Positions 38,505 through 48,488 of a stretch of DNA of 64,000 nt are shown here, piece by piece. Both the position numbers and the translations under genes were made by a program. Source of the stretch: Methanothermobacter wolfeii (lineage in GTDB: Archaea; Methanobacteriota; Methanobacteria; Methanobacteriales; Methanothermobacteraceae); contig NZ_CP104550.1 in assembly GCF_025397995.1 (NCBI RefSeq), forward strand, positions 1,330,001 through 1,394,000, given 5' to 3'. Under the pieces are notes generated by a model. It did no database searches and was not told the DNA's origin. It saw nothing but the letters and a program-made list of their open reading frames with translations. How positions within the stretch are numbered: position 1 is the stretch's first letter; each line of letters starts with the position of its first letter.

Positions 38505-41500
38505 ATTACATGGTGATTCCGTCTATTTTAAATCAGAAAAAACAATATACTCACAGTGTCATGCCAGAAACTGAATTTCCATACGATTCCGTCTATTTTA
38601 AAGCGGTACATAGATGTGACCATCTATGTAGTAATTGTAGATTTCCATACGATTCCGTCTATTTTAAAGCACCCTGGCGGGTCGGAGACAACAGTCCAAC
38701 ACACGGAATTTCCATACGATTCCGTCTATTTTAAAGCCAGCCGCGCAACACCCCAAGACCCCCATGAATCTATAATTTCCATACGATTCCGTCTATTTTA
38801 AAGCCTTTTGAAGATATTAGAGAGGCTTCTGTCTTTTTCGACATTTCCATACGATTCCGTCTATTTTAAAGCGATCAGGAGCGGGAAACTATACATCCCC
38901 CTCCCCGAATTTCCATACGATTCCGTCTATTTTAAAGCGTACATGAAACTCCCCGGAGGAAACATCCGGAGAGTATTTCCATACGATTCCGTCTATTTTA
39001 AAGCCAGAAATCACCCCCCCATGTATATGAGAACACCCCATTTCCATACGATTCCGTCTATTTTAAAGCAGTGGTGACGGCCTTTGAAGACAAGTATTTC
39101 CCTGTATTTCCATACGATTCCGTCTATTTTAAAGCATGCTCACACCCCTCCCCGACCCCGCATTCAGGATTTATTTCCATACGATTCCGTCTATTTTAAA
39201 GCCCAGTTCATCCCACCAGAGAGCCCGCTTCCTCACAGGATTTCCATACGATTCCGTCTATTTTAAAGCCCGGTAGGTGTGTGGTGCAAAAACGAAAAGT
39301 ATAAATAATTTCCATACGATTCCGTCTATTTTAAAGCGCATAGCATGTGAGTATGGCGCGAAAAACCGAAAAATAATTTCCATACGATTCCGTCTATTTT
39401 AAAGCGGTGTATCAAGTCCGTATCTATGGTGTTTCTGGGGTGTATATTTCCATACGATTCCGTCTATTTTAAAGCCCTCTTTCTCTTCAGCAGGCTCCGT
39501 AAGACCTCTGAATTTCCATACGATTCCGTCTATTTTAAAGCTTTCTCTTTTTTTTGGGTGTGGTTCTCCACACCTATTACATTTCCATACGATTCCGTCT
39601 ATTTTAAAGCGGGTGTGTAACGTGATACTGTGATGCGCCCGTCTGTATTTCCATACGATTCCGTCTATTTTAAAGCTTTTTCTTTTTTTGGGTGTGGTTC
39701 TCCACACCCATTTACATTTCCATACGATTCCGTCTATTTTAAAGCTTTTAAAGCCCATGGAGATTGAACTAGAAGACCCTGAGATCGAATTTCCATACGA
39801 TTCCGTCTATTTTAAAGCCGGTGGTGAAAATAAAGGCTGATGTGACTGGTTTCATATTTCCATACGATTCCGTCTATTTTAAAGCCGTCCTAGAAGACGA
39901 CATGGGTCTCCAACAGGGTGAATTTCCATACGATTCCGTCTATTTTAAAGCCAAGACAGCCATACAAACCGACATAGCCCGCTCAAAAATTTCCATACGA
40001 TTCCGTCTATTTTAAAGCCATGAGATCAGCCCCAGATACGAACAGCAGATAGGCAGAATTTCCATACGATTCCGTCTATTTTAAAGCTTTCTTGAAGAGG
40101 TTGTAGCGGCGTTGCATGTCCTTATTTCCATACGATTCCGTCTATTTTAAAGCCGTTTTGGGCATGAGGTGACATGATGAGGATGAATGTATTTCCATAC
40201 GATTCCGTCTATTTTAAAGCCCGCCCCATATACATGGAAACACCCCCAGAACCAATTTCCATACGATTCCGTCTATTTTAAAGCCCATCATTAGCCTTCC
40301 ATGTCATTTCTGATATATCTATTTCCATACGATTCCGTCTATTTTAAAGCGTGGGTAAAAACCGAAAAATATATAAAGAATGAACAAATTTCCATACGAT
40401 TCCGTCTATTTTAAAGCGTGGGTAAAAACCGAAAAATATATAAAGAATGAACAAATTTCCATACGATTCCGTCTATTTTAAAGCTATATGCTTTGTCTGT
40501 TCCCATACGTGCTATTAGCCTTAATTTCCATACGATTCCGTCTATTTTAAAGCACGATAATAAGGTACAGCAGGACCTTCCTCGAAGTCATATTTCCATA
40601 CGATTCCGTCTATTTTAAAGCACACACGCAGAAAACTCGAAGAAAAAATCCTAGACCATTTCCATACGATTCCGTCTATTTTAAAGCAGGCTCCTGGAGC
40701 TGCTGACGCGCTCCTGGCGGTCTCATTTCCATACGATTCCGTCTATTTTAAAGCGAAACTCTGAAGGGCCCGGATGGTGGTGCGGATGAAAATTTCCATA
40801 CGATTCCGTCTATTTTAAAGCATAGCTGTCCTTCCCCACACGGGCGGTGAATGAGGGATTTCCATACGATTCCGTCTATTTTAAAGCCCTTTTGAAGTAC
40901 CATATGAGGGCCTTATGACCCTTCAATTTCCATACGATTCCGTCTATTTTAAAGCACAAGTGGCATCCTCCTCACCTGGAACCGTAGGAGGTTATTTCCA
41001 TACGATTCCGTCTATTTTAAAGTTGGGGGGAACTCGCGGAGCCTGTCGAGAACCTCCTCCTATTTCCATACGATTCCGTCTATTTTAAAGCCGGATTGTG
41101 TCGTTGATTTTTTTTCGTAGGTGGTCTCATTTCCATACGATTCCGTCTATTTTAAAGCTATCCTATTCCATGGACGTGGACGAGGATTATGTGAATTTCC
41201 ATACGATTCCGTCTATTTTAAAGCGCAACATCCTCATCCACCAAGCATTCAGCAAGCCTATTTCCATACGATTCCGTCTATTTTAAAGCTCACCACCCAA
41301 CGACCCCGCCATCCAACGCAGGATACTCGGAATATTTCCATACGATTCCGTCTATTTTAAAGCCACGAAACACCAGGAAATCACCCACACCATATACATA
41401 TTTCCATACGATTCCGTCTATTTTAAAGCCTACATACTAGATTCAATCTATCCTATATACACAACACTATTTCCATACGATTCCGTCTATTTTAAAGCAT

Positions 41501-42570
41501 ATATATTTTTCTGTTCCTGATGAAGTTCGTTATAATTTCCATACGATTCCGTCTATTTTAAAGCCTGGTACGGGCCATTTCCGCCGTGTTCCCAGTGTTT
41601 ATGTAGGATTTCCATACGATTCCGTCTATTTTAAAGCTTTTGAGGATCCAGCGCATTTCATTGATCGTTCCCTATTTCCATACGATTCCGTCTATTTTAA
41701 AGCGCAGTCGTCAGAGCATTCGGTGCGGGTCTGAACGCCGCATTTCCATACGATTCCGTCTATTTTAAAGCCAGATAGGACTTCAGAAACAGACTTCAGA
41801 AACGGACTTATTTCCATACGATTCCGTCTATTTTAAAGCAGACACAGAGACCACTACAAAAAAGGAGAAAAGATTTCCATACGATTCCGTCTATTTTAAA
41901 GCCTGTTCACCCTCCTCATGCCTCTATCCACCTGTAGACCTATTTCCATACGATTCCGTCTATTTTAAAGCTCAAGGAATCCAAGTACCCTGAGTCCAGG
42001 AATGGGTATTTCCATACGATTCCGTCTATTTTAAAGCAGACACAGAGACCACTACAAAAAAGGAGAAAAGATTTCCATACGATTCCGTCTATTTTAAAGC
42101 CTGTTCACCCTCCTCATGCCTCTATCCACCTGTAGACCTATTTCCATACGATTCCGTCTATTTTAAAGCTCAAGGAATCCAAGTACCCTGAGTCCAGGAA
42201 TGGGTATTTCCATACGATTCCGTCTATTTTAAAGCACGATACGGTCCACGATACGGACCCCTAGATACGGACTTATTTCCATACGATTCCGTCTATTTTA
42301 AAGTAAAGTCAGCTGGTTGATGAATTGTTCATACGGTACCTTAGATTTCCATACGATTCCGTCTATTTTAAAGCCTCACGGGTGATCGTGATCTTCGACC
42401 GGCCCCCCTATTTCCATACGATTCCGTCTATTTTAAAGCTAAACGCAACACCCCTTATCGCCCTCCATTTCCCATAATTTCCATACGATTCCGTCTATTT
42501 TAAAGTTGAAAACAAAATAGAATTCATGATATCTGAAGAAATTTCCATACGATTCCGTCTATTTTAAAGC
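38505..42570 (+). CRISPR. Main CRISPR array, 60 repeats plus one degenerate repeat at the left end
   Basis: A 30-bp repeat that begins ATTTCCATACGATTCCGTCT and ends ATTTTAAAGC occurs 60 times, the first at 38575-38604 and the last at 42541-42570. Spacers are 33-44 bp, mostly 36-38. A further copy at 38505-38534 keeps only the right 18-20 bases. Variants ending AAAGT are at 40994-41023, 42275-42304 and 42477-42506. Three consecutive spacers occur twice (41840-42007 and 42038-42205), one spacer is immediately repeated (40351-40387 and 40418-40454), and another has a near copy. The array lies between cas6 copy 1 and cas2. The handle-like 3' end of the repeat implies transcription on +. Confidence 0.98.
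41840..42235 (+). repeat. Duplicated three-unit block in the CRISPR array
   Basis: Spacers at 41840-41872, 41903-41941 and 41972-42007 recur exactly at 42038-42070, 42101-42139 and 42170-42205; the shift is 198 bp. This is a tandem duplication of three repeat-spacer units by recombination between repeats. Confidence 0.95.
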
Positions 42571-42675
42571 GGAGCGGATTTTTTGGTTTTTCAGGAAAAT
42601 ACCTGATGAAAATCCTTTGTTCCAAGGTACTTATAAGTCCACCTACAATGATGTACTCTACTTATAAAGGCAGAC
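42571..42675. other. Spacer between array and cas2
   Basis: About 105 bp past the last repeat. It holds a short inverted element (CAGGAAAATACCTG, near 42590-42603) and CTACTTATAAAGG just before the cas2 stop. No gene. It is too short to judge whether it is a trailer or an alternative leader. Confidence 0.4.
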
Positions 42676-42942
42676 CTAGAGAATGAATTCAATGGGGTTT
42701 TTCTCAATTCCTATAATATCTATAGATAGATAATTCTTATTGGGCAACCTGTAGATCATGATGGAATCAGAAGTTTCATCAATTATCTCTTTAAGGCCTG
42801 TTTTTATTGCATTAAACTGTGCCCTGCTGATCTCACCTTCAAATACAGAGTTCTGTCTCCAGTGAAGATACGTCTTCAAAAATTTATGTACTTTATTAAG
42901 TCGAGTGGTGTCGCCTACGTCATAGACTACAAGCAAATACAT
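42676..42942 (-). CDS. cas2: Cas2, adaptation protein
   Basis: An 88-aa ferredoxin-fold protein (MYLLVVYDVGDTTRLNKVHK), with the conserved aspartate after the first strand (VVYDVGD, residue 8) and the C-terminal IDIIGIEKNPIEFI. With Cas1 it captures and integrates spacers. It is the last gene of the type I-B operon and ends about 105 bp from the array. Confidence 0.95.
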   Translation of the reverse strand: MYLLVVYDVGDTTRLNKVHKFLKTYLHWRQNSVFEGEISRAQFNAIKTGLKEIIDETSDSIMIYRLPNKNYLSIDIIGIEKNPIEFIL

Positions 42943-42956
42943 TTAAGACACCCTGA

Positions 42957-43929
42957 TTACCACCATGCCTTAAAGCTCTCATACTCCTGATCGCCTAAAA
43001 CATGCTTAATAAGCTTATATGCTTCCAATCTCATTAAATATTTATATGAAACTTTTCTTTTGATTTTCGGATGTTTTATGGTGGTTTCAAGTTTATTCTG
43101 GTATTCCTTCAAGAATATCCTCTTACCTCTATCATTTAACATCACACCAATATCTCTTTCAAAATCTTTCTCAGAGATCATATTATTATTGACAAGTTTT
43201 GATATTACTCTGCCGACTATGAGGGGCTTAAAAATATCTGCAATATCAAGAGAAAGTGAGAACCTCCTTTCGGCGGGTTCGTGGAGGAAGCTGATAGAAG
43301 GATGCAGGTAAGTATGATAGATTTCTGACAATGCACTCACATAAAGAAGAGAATTTCCAAATGAGATTAAAGCATTGAGTTCCGTTGTTGGGGGTCTTAT
43401 CTCCCTTTTAACCATTTTAAATTTCTTCAAGACAGTGTTAAAGCTCTGATAATACGCATTCCACATGCGCCCCTCGCTGCTCATCAACTGTGGGACATCA
43501 CCCTCCACCCTCTCCTTTTTTATGATGTCTATATATGGATCAACATCCTTACCCTTTTTTCTGTAATACTTCAGGGACTTAAGCAAGTTGTGTTTGATGC
43601 CAAGAACCATCTCTTTAGCAATCTCTGAACGCTTATCAGGATCAAGATAATGTTCAGATTGTTTTACCACAACAAGGCCAGAGTTAAGCTGTAATCGAGG
43701 GTATAGAGATCCTTCATAATAACCATATTTATTGAAAAAATTAACAGGTACCCCCATTTTCATCAGCATGGAAGATGCTCCTGATTTGAGAGTAACCTTT
43801 CCATAACAGTTTATTTCATTTATGCGATTGACAGGCAGGGGTTTTTTTAACGTCTTTATTGATGAAGTATAACGTGTTGCCAAGGCGAGACAACGTCCCA
43901 TGGGAAGTTATGTATAGGGAATCCTTCAT
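42957..43929 (-). pseudogene. cas1: Cas1 integrase, frameshifted near the N-terminus at an A7 run
   Basis: Cas1 is the spacer integrase. The ATG at 43929, after GGAGGGAG, reads MKDSLYITSHGTLSRLGNTL then YFINKDVKK, the normal Cas1 beginning, but the frame then runs out. The rest (PLPVNRINEINCYGKVTLKS onward) is in another frame. The switch is at seven A on the minus strand (T7, 43842-43848 on +); six would join DVKK to PLPVN. Catalytic residues remain in the main part: E in SSEGRMWNAYY, H in YLHPSISFLHE and D in LDIADIFKP. A shorter start within the second frame (43901) would lack the N-terminal strands. Real mutation, phase variation and sequencing error are all possible. Confidence 0.88.
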
Positions 43930-43948
43930 ATACTCCCTCCTTTATTTA

Positions 43949-44437
43949 TTAGACGGTACAAAATTCATAATAGCTACATCGACGACAGTAAGGCTTAAAA
44001 ACAGGAGGCGGAGGATTTTTTTCTTCAATAATTTTCTTTATGTCATCCAATATTCTTTCTATTTCTCTTTCGATGTCCCTGGTTAGTTTAACTTCTTCTC
44101 TCTTCCTCTCAGTTGGGTAAAGGATCACTCCATTAACATCCTTCCCCGTGAATTTTTTAATGTACCATAAATAATAGTAAAGCTGCCATCTCACAGGTTC
44201 TTCGAGTTTACTTGATTTTTTTACCTCAAAAACAGTCAAATTTTTGTTATTTATAAAATCCACCGCGATATCCCCAAAATTTATACTCTTATTATTTCTG
44301 GAATAACTCTTTTCATGTATCATTCTCCCAATCAGAATGTCCTCGTTATCATAGTTCATGTTTATCTGCTTGGAGAAAAACCAGAGCTCCCTTTTGCATG
44401 CTACATAGTACTGTATCATCACACCTGTTACTCTCAT
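43949..44437 (-). CDS. cas4: Cas4 RecB-like nuclease
   Basis: A protein of about 162 aa. Iron-sulfur cysteines: one in YYVACKRELWFF and three in YCRRCSYYEFC at the end. The nuclease motifs are GDIAVDFI and TVFEVKKSSKLEEPVRWQLY. Cas4 trims and selects spacers by PAM. The ATG at 44437 is preferred over a TTG that overlaps the cas3 stop. It lies between cas3 and cas1. Confidence 0.9.
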   Translation of the reverse strand: MRVTGVMIQYYVACKRELWFFSKQINMNYDNEDILIGRMIHEKSYSRNNKSINFGDIAVDFINNKNLTVFEVKKSSKLEEPVRWQLYYYLWYIKKFTGKDVNGVILYPTERKREEVKLTRDIEREIERILDDIKKIIEEKNPPPPVFKPYCRRCSYYEFCTV

Positions 44438-44448
44438 GAAGATCACAG

Positions 44449-46851
44449 TCAAATAAAATTCCAGTCATCCTCTTCTTCAAGGTCAAGGCCCGATTCGTAA
44501 GTGTAACTGCAACCATGGACAAGATAAAATCTTTTCATCTCGTCTATCCTGCCCTCCTTTAGCATATTAATAAAGAGATACTTAGGTATTCCAACCGTGT
44601 TTTCAAATCTGTCAGCATCCTCATCATCAGCAAGAACTGCAGGAACAACATCGATTTTCGCGAAGCGCTCATCAATGTCCCTGAGGGCTAGTAACTTTGA
44701 AATCTCTTCAAGGTCCTCTGTCCTGAACCTTACACTGTAGGGGCCTTTTTTTTCTATAACTGTACAGTATTTATCATAACCCTTTTTAAATTTATTTTTA
44801 AATTCAAAGTGAATCTGTTCAATTTCAAAAAGAGATCTGTAAAGATCAGATACCATTTCAGCCATTTCACCCAGGGAGGGTGTTCCCTCTTTAGCCATGG
44901 TCTTTGAACATTCTATCACATCCCTTTCATAGGGGTAAGACCAGTCTCCTCTTTTATTTTCAGCTTCAATTTCCATTGCTACGTAAATCTCACCCATCCT
45001 GAGGGGGTCCTTATTCCTATTTATCCTCCCCGCCCTCTGTACTAGGGCGTCAAGTGGCGCTATTTCAGTGAAGAGGACGTCAAAGTCTATATCCAAAGAA
45101 ATCTCAACTACCTGGGTTGCAACAAGAACCAGCCCCTTATCCTTCCATTTTTCCTTAAATTCAATTTCATTCTCTTTGCCTTTCCTGTCCTTTTTGGTGA
45201 ATTGTGAATTGTAAAGTATGAGGTTTGTGCTTTTATCGAAATATTGGCTTGTATTAAAAACTCCTGACTCCTTCAAATTTCTATAAACCTCTTTAGACTT
45301 ACTTACAGTATTAGTAACCACTAAAACCTTCTTTTTTTCCTTGAAGGCGTGGATTATATCATCTGTTTTATCAGTTATCAGGGATTTTTCTGTTTTTAAA
45401 GTGAACGGTCTGTAATCAAAAAGGTCATTTTCAGTTATCACCCTGTATTCAATACCCTCAAGGAGGAACTTTTCAATGTTTTCAGGAAACGTGGCGCTCA
45501 TTATGGTGAACTTGCAGCCTCTGACCCTGAGTTCATGCAGTATTCTCTTAAGAGCCCCCAGCATCTGCCAGTCGTAGGAGTGTATCTCGTCAATTATCAG
45601 GAGGCAGTTCTCAATATTCAATTGGGATAGTGGCCATTTTTTCACGTTGAAAAAACTTAGAATGAACGAATCCAAGGTTGATACTGTCACGGGCTTTGAA
45701 AATGTCTTATTCAGAATCTTTTCCTTCCATATCCTCTCATTATCATCGTATTCTTCTTTAAGTATAATCGATGAAGACCCGTGCAGTATGCCTACGTTTT
45801 CATCCCCAAAGTAAGTTTTAAGGCGTTTGTACATTGAATTACTTGTAACCTGTGTGGGCATTGTATATATGATTTTCGTATGTTCATTTTTCACGTTATT
45901 CAGGGCCCAGAGTAGTGATGCCTCTGTCTTTCCCTCCCCTGTAGGTATCTTTATAAGGAGATTTTCACGGCTCCTGGATGCTTCTTCCTGGAAGGCTTTT
46001 TTAACAAATTTTCTTTTTTTATCATTGGCTCTGAGTCTGATTTTTTCCCAGAATTCATCCGTTGAGATAAATTCCCTGGTGGTTATATATGAACCGCTGG
46101 CAAGCCAGTCAGCCCTTATCAAGTTACCTGTTATGAATCCATAAATCTCCTTTATTCTTTTCTTCTCTGAGGTGTTTGATTCGCTGAGAATATTATTAAG
46201 ACTGTCTAAAATACCGTTTTCATCAAAATTCCATGAAAAATTGGATCTTAATAGGTTATACGGATTTTCAGATGATATCTGGAATCTGAATGTGTAAGGG
46301 CAATCCCTTTTAAAAAATTTTTTATAGTATTCCGGATAAGTTTCAGCGAACTTAAGGGTTTTTTTGAAGAATTTGGGGGGATCCATGTCCTTAAATTTTT
46401 CATCAGAGTATATTTCATCATGTAAAACCGTGTGGTGTGTGAGTACCGCGAGTGTGACATAATCAACATCATCTATGGTCAGGTTAAGGTTGTGTGTAAA
46501 GTAGATTGAGTAAAGGGGATGGTATGATTTTCCCTTGTTGAGAATCTTGTCATTATAGAACTCAAGGGTCCCCTTTCCAAGGTCATGGAAGAAAACTGAA
46601 AAAAAGATAGCGTCCAGAAGGAACTGTTTACTGATATTGTGTCTCTCTGCAAATGAATCGAAGACCTCCATGTTTTCATTTAAAAAATCCTTGAGGGCAT
46701 TCAAAGCCTTTTCAGTGTGTCCCTGGAGAGTAAATGGTTCCTCGCTACTGGTTTTTGCTATTAGGTTCTTCTCAAAAAAAGAAGGTTCCCTATCATAGAT
46801 CTGAAGAAACCTGTCCTTATTTTCCACTACAAAATCCCGTAGCTCCATCAT
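44449..46851 (-). CDS. cas3: Cas3 helicase-nuclease (type I-B)
   Basis: An 800-aa fused Cas3''-Cas3'. HD nuclease motif FHDLGKGTLEFYN near residue 88; Walker A IPTGEGKTEASL near residue 300; DEIH in IIDEIHSYDW near residue 420; SAT motif MSATFPENIE; motif VI QRAGRINR. It degrades DNA targeted by Cascade. It is intact, and is flanked by cas5 and cas4. Confidence 0.95.
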   Translation of the reverse strand: MMELRDFVVENKDRFLQIYDREPSFFEKNLIAKTSSEEPFTLQGHTEKALNALKDFLNENMEVFDSFAERHNISKQFLLDAIFFSVFFHDLGKGTLEFYNDKILNKGKSYHPLYSIYFTHNLNLTIDDVDYVTLAVLTHHTVLHDEIYSDEKFKDMDPPKFFKKTLKFAETYPEYYKKFFKRDCPYTFRFQISSENPYNLLRSNFSWNFDENGILDSLNNILSESNTSEKKRIKEIYGFITGNLIRADWLASGSYITTREFISTDEFWEKIRLRANDKKRKFVKKAFQEEASRSRENLLIKIPTGEGKTEASLLWALNNVKNEHTKIIYTMPTQVTSNSMYKRLKTYFGDENVGILHGSSSIILKEEYDDNERIWKEKILNKTFSKPVTVSTLDSFILSFFNVKKWPLSQLNIENCLLIIDEIHSYDWQMLGALKRILHELRVRGCKFTIMSATFPENIEKFLLEGIEYRVITENDLFDYRPFTLKTEKSLITDKTDDIIHAFKEKKKVLVVTNTVSKSKEVYRNLKESGVFNTSQYFDKSTNLILYNSQFTKKDRKGKENEIEFKEKWKDKGLVLVATQVVEISLDIDFDVLFTEIAPLDALVQRAGRINRNKDPLRMGEIYVAMEIEAENKRGDWSYPYERDVIECSKTMAKEGTPSLGEMAEMVSDLYRSLFEIEQIHFEFKNKFKKGYDKYCTVIEKKGPYSVRFRTEDLEEISKLLALRDIDERFAKIDVVPAVLADDEDADRFENTVGIPKYLFINMLKEGRIDEMKRFYLVHGCSYTYESGLDLEEEDDWNFI

Positions 46852-46872
46852 TTTATGCCCTCTGTATAACCC

Positions 46873-47565
46873 TCAGATCAGTTCCACACTGTATTCATAT
46901 TCCCTGTCAATATGGACTCGTTTGTCCTCGCTGACATCAAATTCGAATCCCAGGGACTCCACCACCTGGACAAAATCCGTGGGCTTCCTGGGAATTGCTT
47001 TCCTGTCAAATTTAAGGTTGACTGTGATTAGCCGGGGGGGAAATAGAAGCGAATTATCCCCTTTAGGGCGATACTTGTATTCCATTCCCTCATTGTAAGT
47101 AAATACACTGTGGACAACCGAATCATCTTTAGATTCCATTTCAATCTTTTTTACGTCCCTTATCAGGACCAGTTCATCGTCCATTCCAAGAGAGGGTATC
47201 CTTGAGGGATACCTTAAAAATTTCAGGATATCCTCAAGGACAGGCTCGTCTGCGGAGATGTAAATCAGGAATTTGCCTCTGTAAATCTTTTCGCGTTGCA
47301 GTATATCTCTGCCCGCTCCGCTAGATTTCCATTTTTTGAATGTCCATGCATCATTGAAAATAGATTCTATGTATAAAGGCACTATCCCTACTTTGATGTC
47401 ATCAAGGAGCTGGTAGTATTCTTCCTCTGTTTTGCCCATGATATTTGCCAGGAAGCCCGCTATCTGGGTCTTTGTGGGCGCAAGGTATGTGAGCTGAAAT
47501 ACTGACGTCTGGGGCATCCTGAAAGAATTTATAAGGCCCTCTGCAATGAACCTCACTGCCTTCAT
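46873..47565 (-). CDS. cas5: Cas5 (type I-B) subunit of Cascade
   Basis: A protein of about 230 aa starting MKAVRFIAEGLINSFRMPQT; SVFQLTYLAPTKTQIAGFLA is the usual N-terminal RAMP segment. Cas5 holds the crRNA 5' handle. The ATG at 47565 follows GGTGTTAAA; an upstream in-frame start inside cas7 is less likely. It overlaps the cas7 end slightly (as the start lies just past the cas7 stop). Confidence 0.9.
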   Translation of the reverse strand: MKAVRFIAEGLINSFRMPQTSVFQLTYLAPTKTQIAGFLANIMGKTEEEYYQLLDDIKVGIVPLYIESIFNDAWTFKKWKSSGAGRDILQREKIYRGKFLIYISADEPVLEDILKFLRYPSRIPSLGMDDELVLIRDVKKIEMESKDDSVVHSVFTYNEGMEYKYRPKGDNSLLFPPRLITVNLKFDRKAIPRKPTDFVQVVESLGFEFDVSEDKRVHIDREYEYSVELI

Positions 47566-47575
47566 TTTAACACCG

Positions 47576-48487
47576 TTAAACCCATTCCTTGACACGGTCA
47601 AGAGCCCTGTTAACGGAGGTTACATTCTCATTAAATTCTGATTTTATCTCTTCCTCATTGGAGAATATTCCGGATCTTATGCCTATGCAGTAGTCTTCAA
47701 TTATTTCACTGAATTCGTCGATTATCTCCTTTATATATTCTATTTTAACATTTCCGCTTTCATCGACATCGAGGGCATTGAGGAAAATTGGAGTTCCTGC
47801 CTTCTGGAGCGTTACAACCACTAATTTTGGAGTTAAGTCATCAAGAAGTCTTGCCTTTTTCGCTCCACCGTCTATGTTCTTTATTGCATCGACAATGTAC
47901 CCTATCCTTGATTTTTTCTCTTCAGGTCCTATGACGGCCTCGATATCATAGTTCAGCTCGTCAACAGTTGAGCCTATAGCGTCAATATCCATTACGATGT
48001 TTCCTTTCATGAAATTAAAGGTGTTGATTTCAACTTTTACAAGATCTCCTCCTTCCTGGCCTTCCTTCTTTCTTGTGAGGAGATCGCTCTCCCCCTTCCA
48101 TGGGAAGATGCTTATTAATGGTGAAACCTTTACAGGGGACCAGCGCCTAAGAGCCATTTTTCCCGAACCCTTAGCGGCTTCCATGAAGCCAAACAGATCA
48201 AGGTCGGGATGGTTATCCAGTATCTCCCTGTATCTCTCATCTCCCTTACTTTTAGCTTCAATTACATATTCGCCGTTCTTATCTAGTTTTGTGATTTTCA
48301 TTCCAAGCTGGTTCATTGTCTCCTTCAGGTAGTATCTCAATGCCTGTCCTGACACGTATGGGAAATAGTTTCCTTTACTGTCCTGAACTTTCTTCAGAAC
48401 TACCATGTTCCCGGGGTTCTCACTGCTGTTTAGGTTGTCGATGTTGACCCGAGTTATGTATCCAACATTCACAAATTTTCTGCTCAT
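47576..48487 (-). CDS. cas7: Cas7 (Cst2/DevR-type) backbone of Cascade
   Basis: A 303-aa protein: MSRKFVNVGYITRVNIDNLN, then YVSGQALRYYLKETM (about residues 48-62), typical of the Cst2/DevR Cas7 family that coats the crRNA. The ATG at 48487 follows GGAGGAAATTAAG. It is placed just after the cas8b stop. Confidence 0.92.
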   Translation of the reverse strand: MSRKFVNVGYITRVNIDNLNSSENPGNMVVLKKVQDSKGNYFPYVSGQALRYYLKETMNQLGMKITKLDKNGEYVIEAKSKGDERYREILDNHPDLDLFGFMEAAKGSGKMALRRWSPVKVSPLISIFPWKGESDLLTRKKEGQEGGDLVKVEINTFNFMKGNIVMDIDAIGSTVDELNYDIEAVIGPEEKKSRIGYIVDAIKNIDGGAKKARLLDDLTPKLVVVTLQKAGTPIFLNALDVDESGNVKIEYIKEIIDEFSEIIEDYCIGIRSGIFSNEEEIKSEFNENVTSVNRALDRVKEWV

Positions 48488-48488
48488 C

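Noticed and set aside
38510-41360. Open frames of 60-119 residues across the CRISPR array on both strands
   Set aside because: They translate the repeat again and again (FPYDSVYFKA and FKIDGIVWK) and have no independent support.
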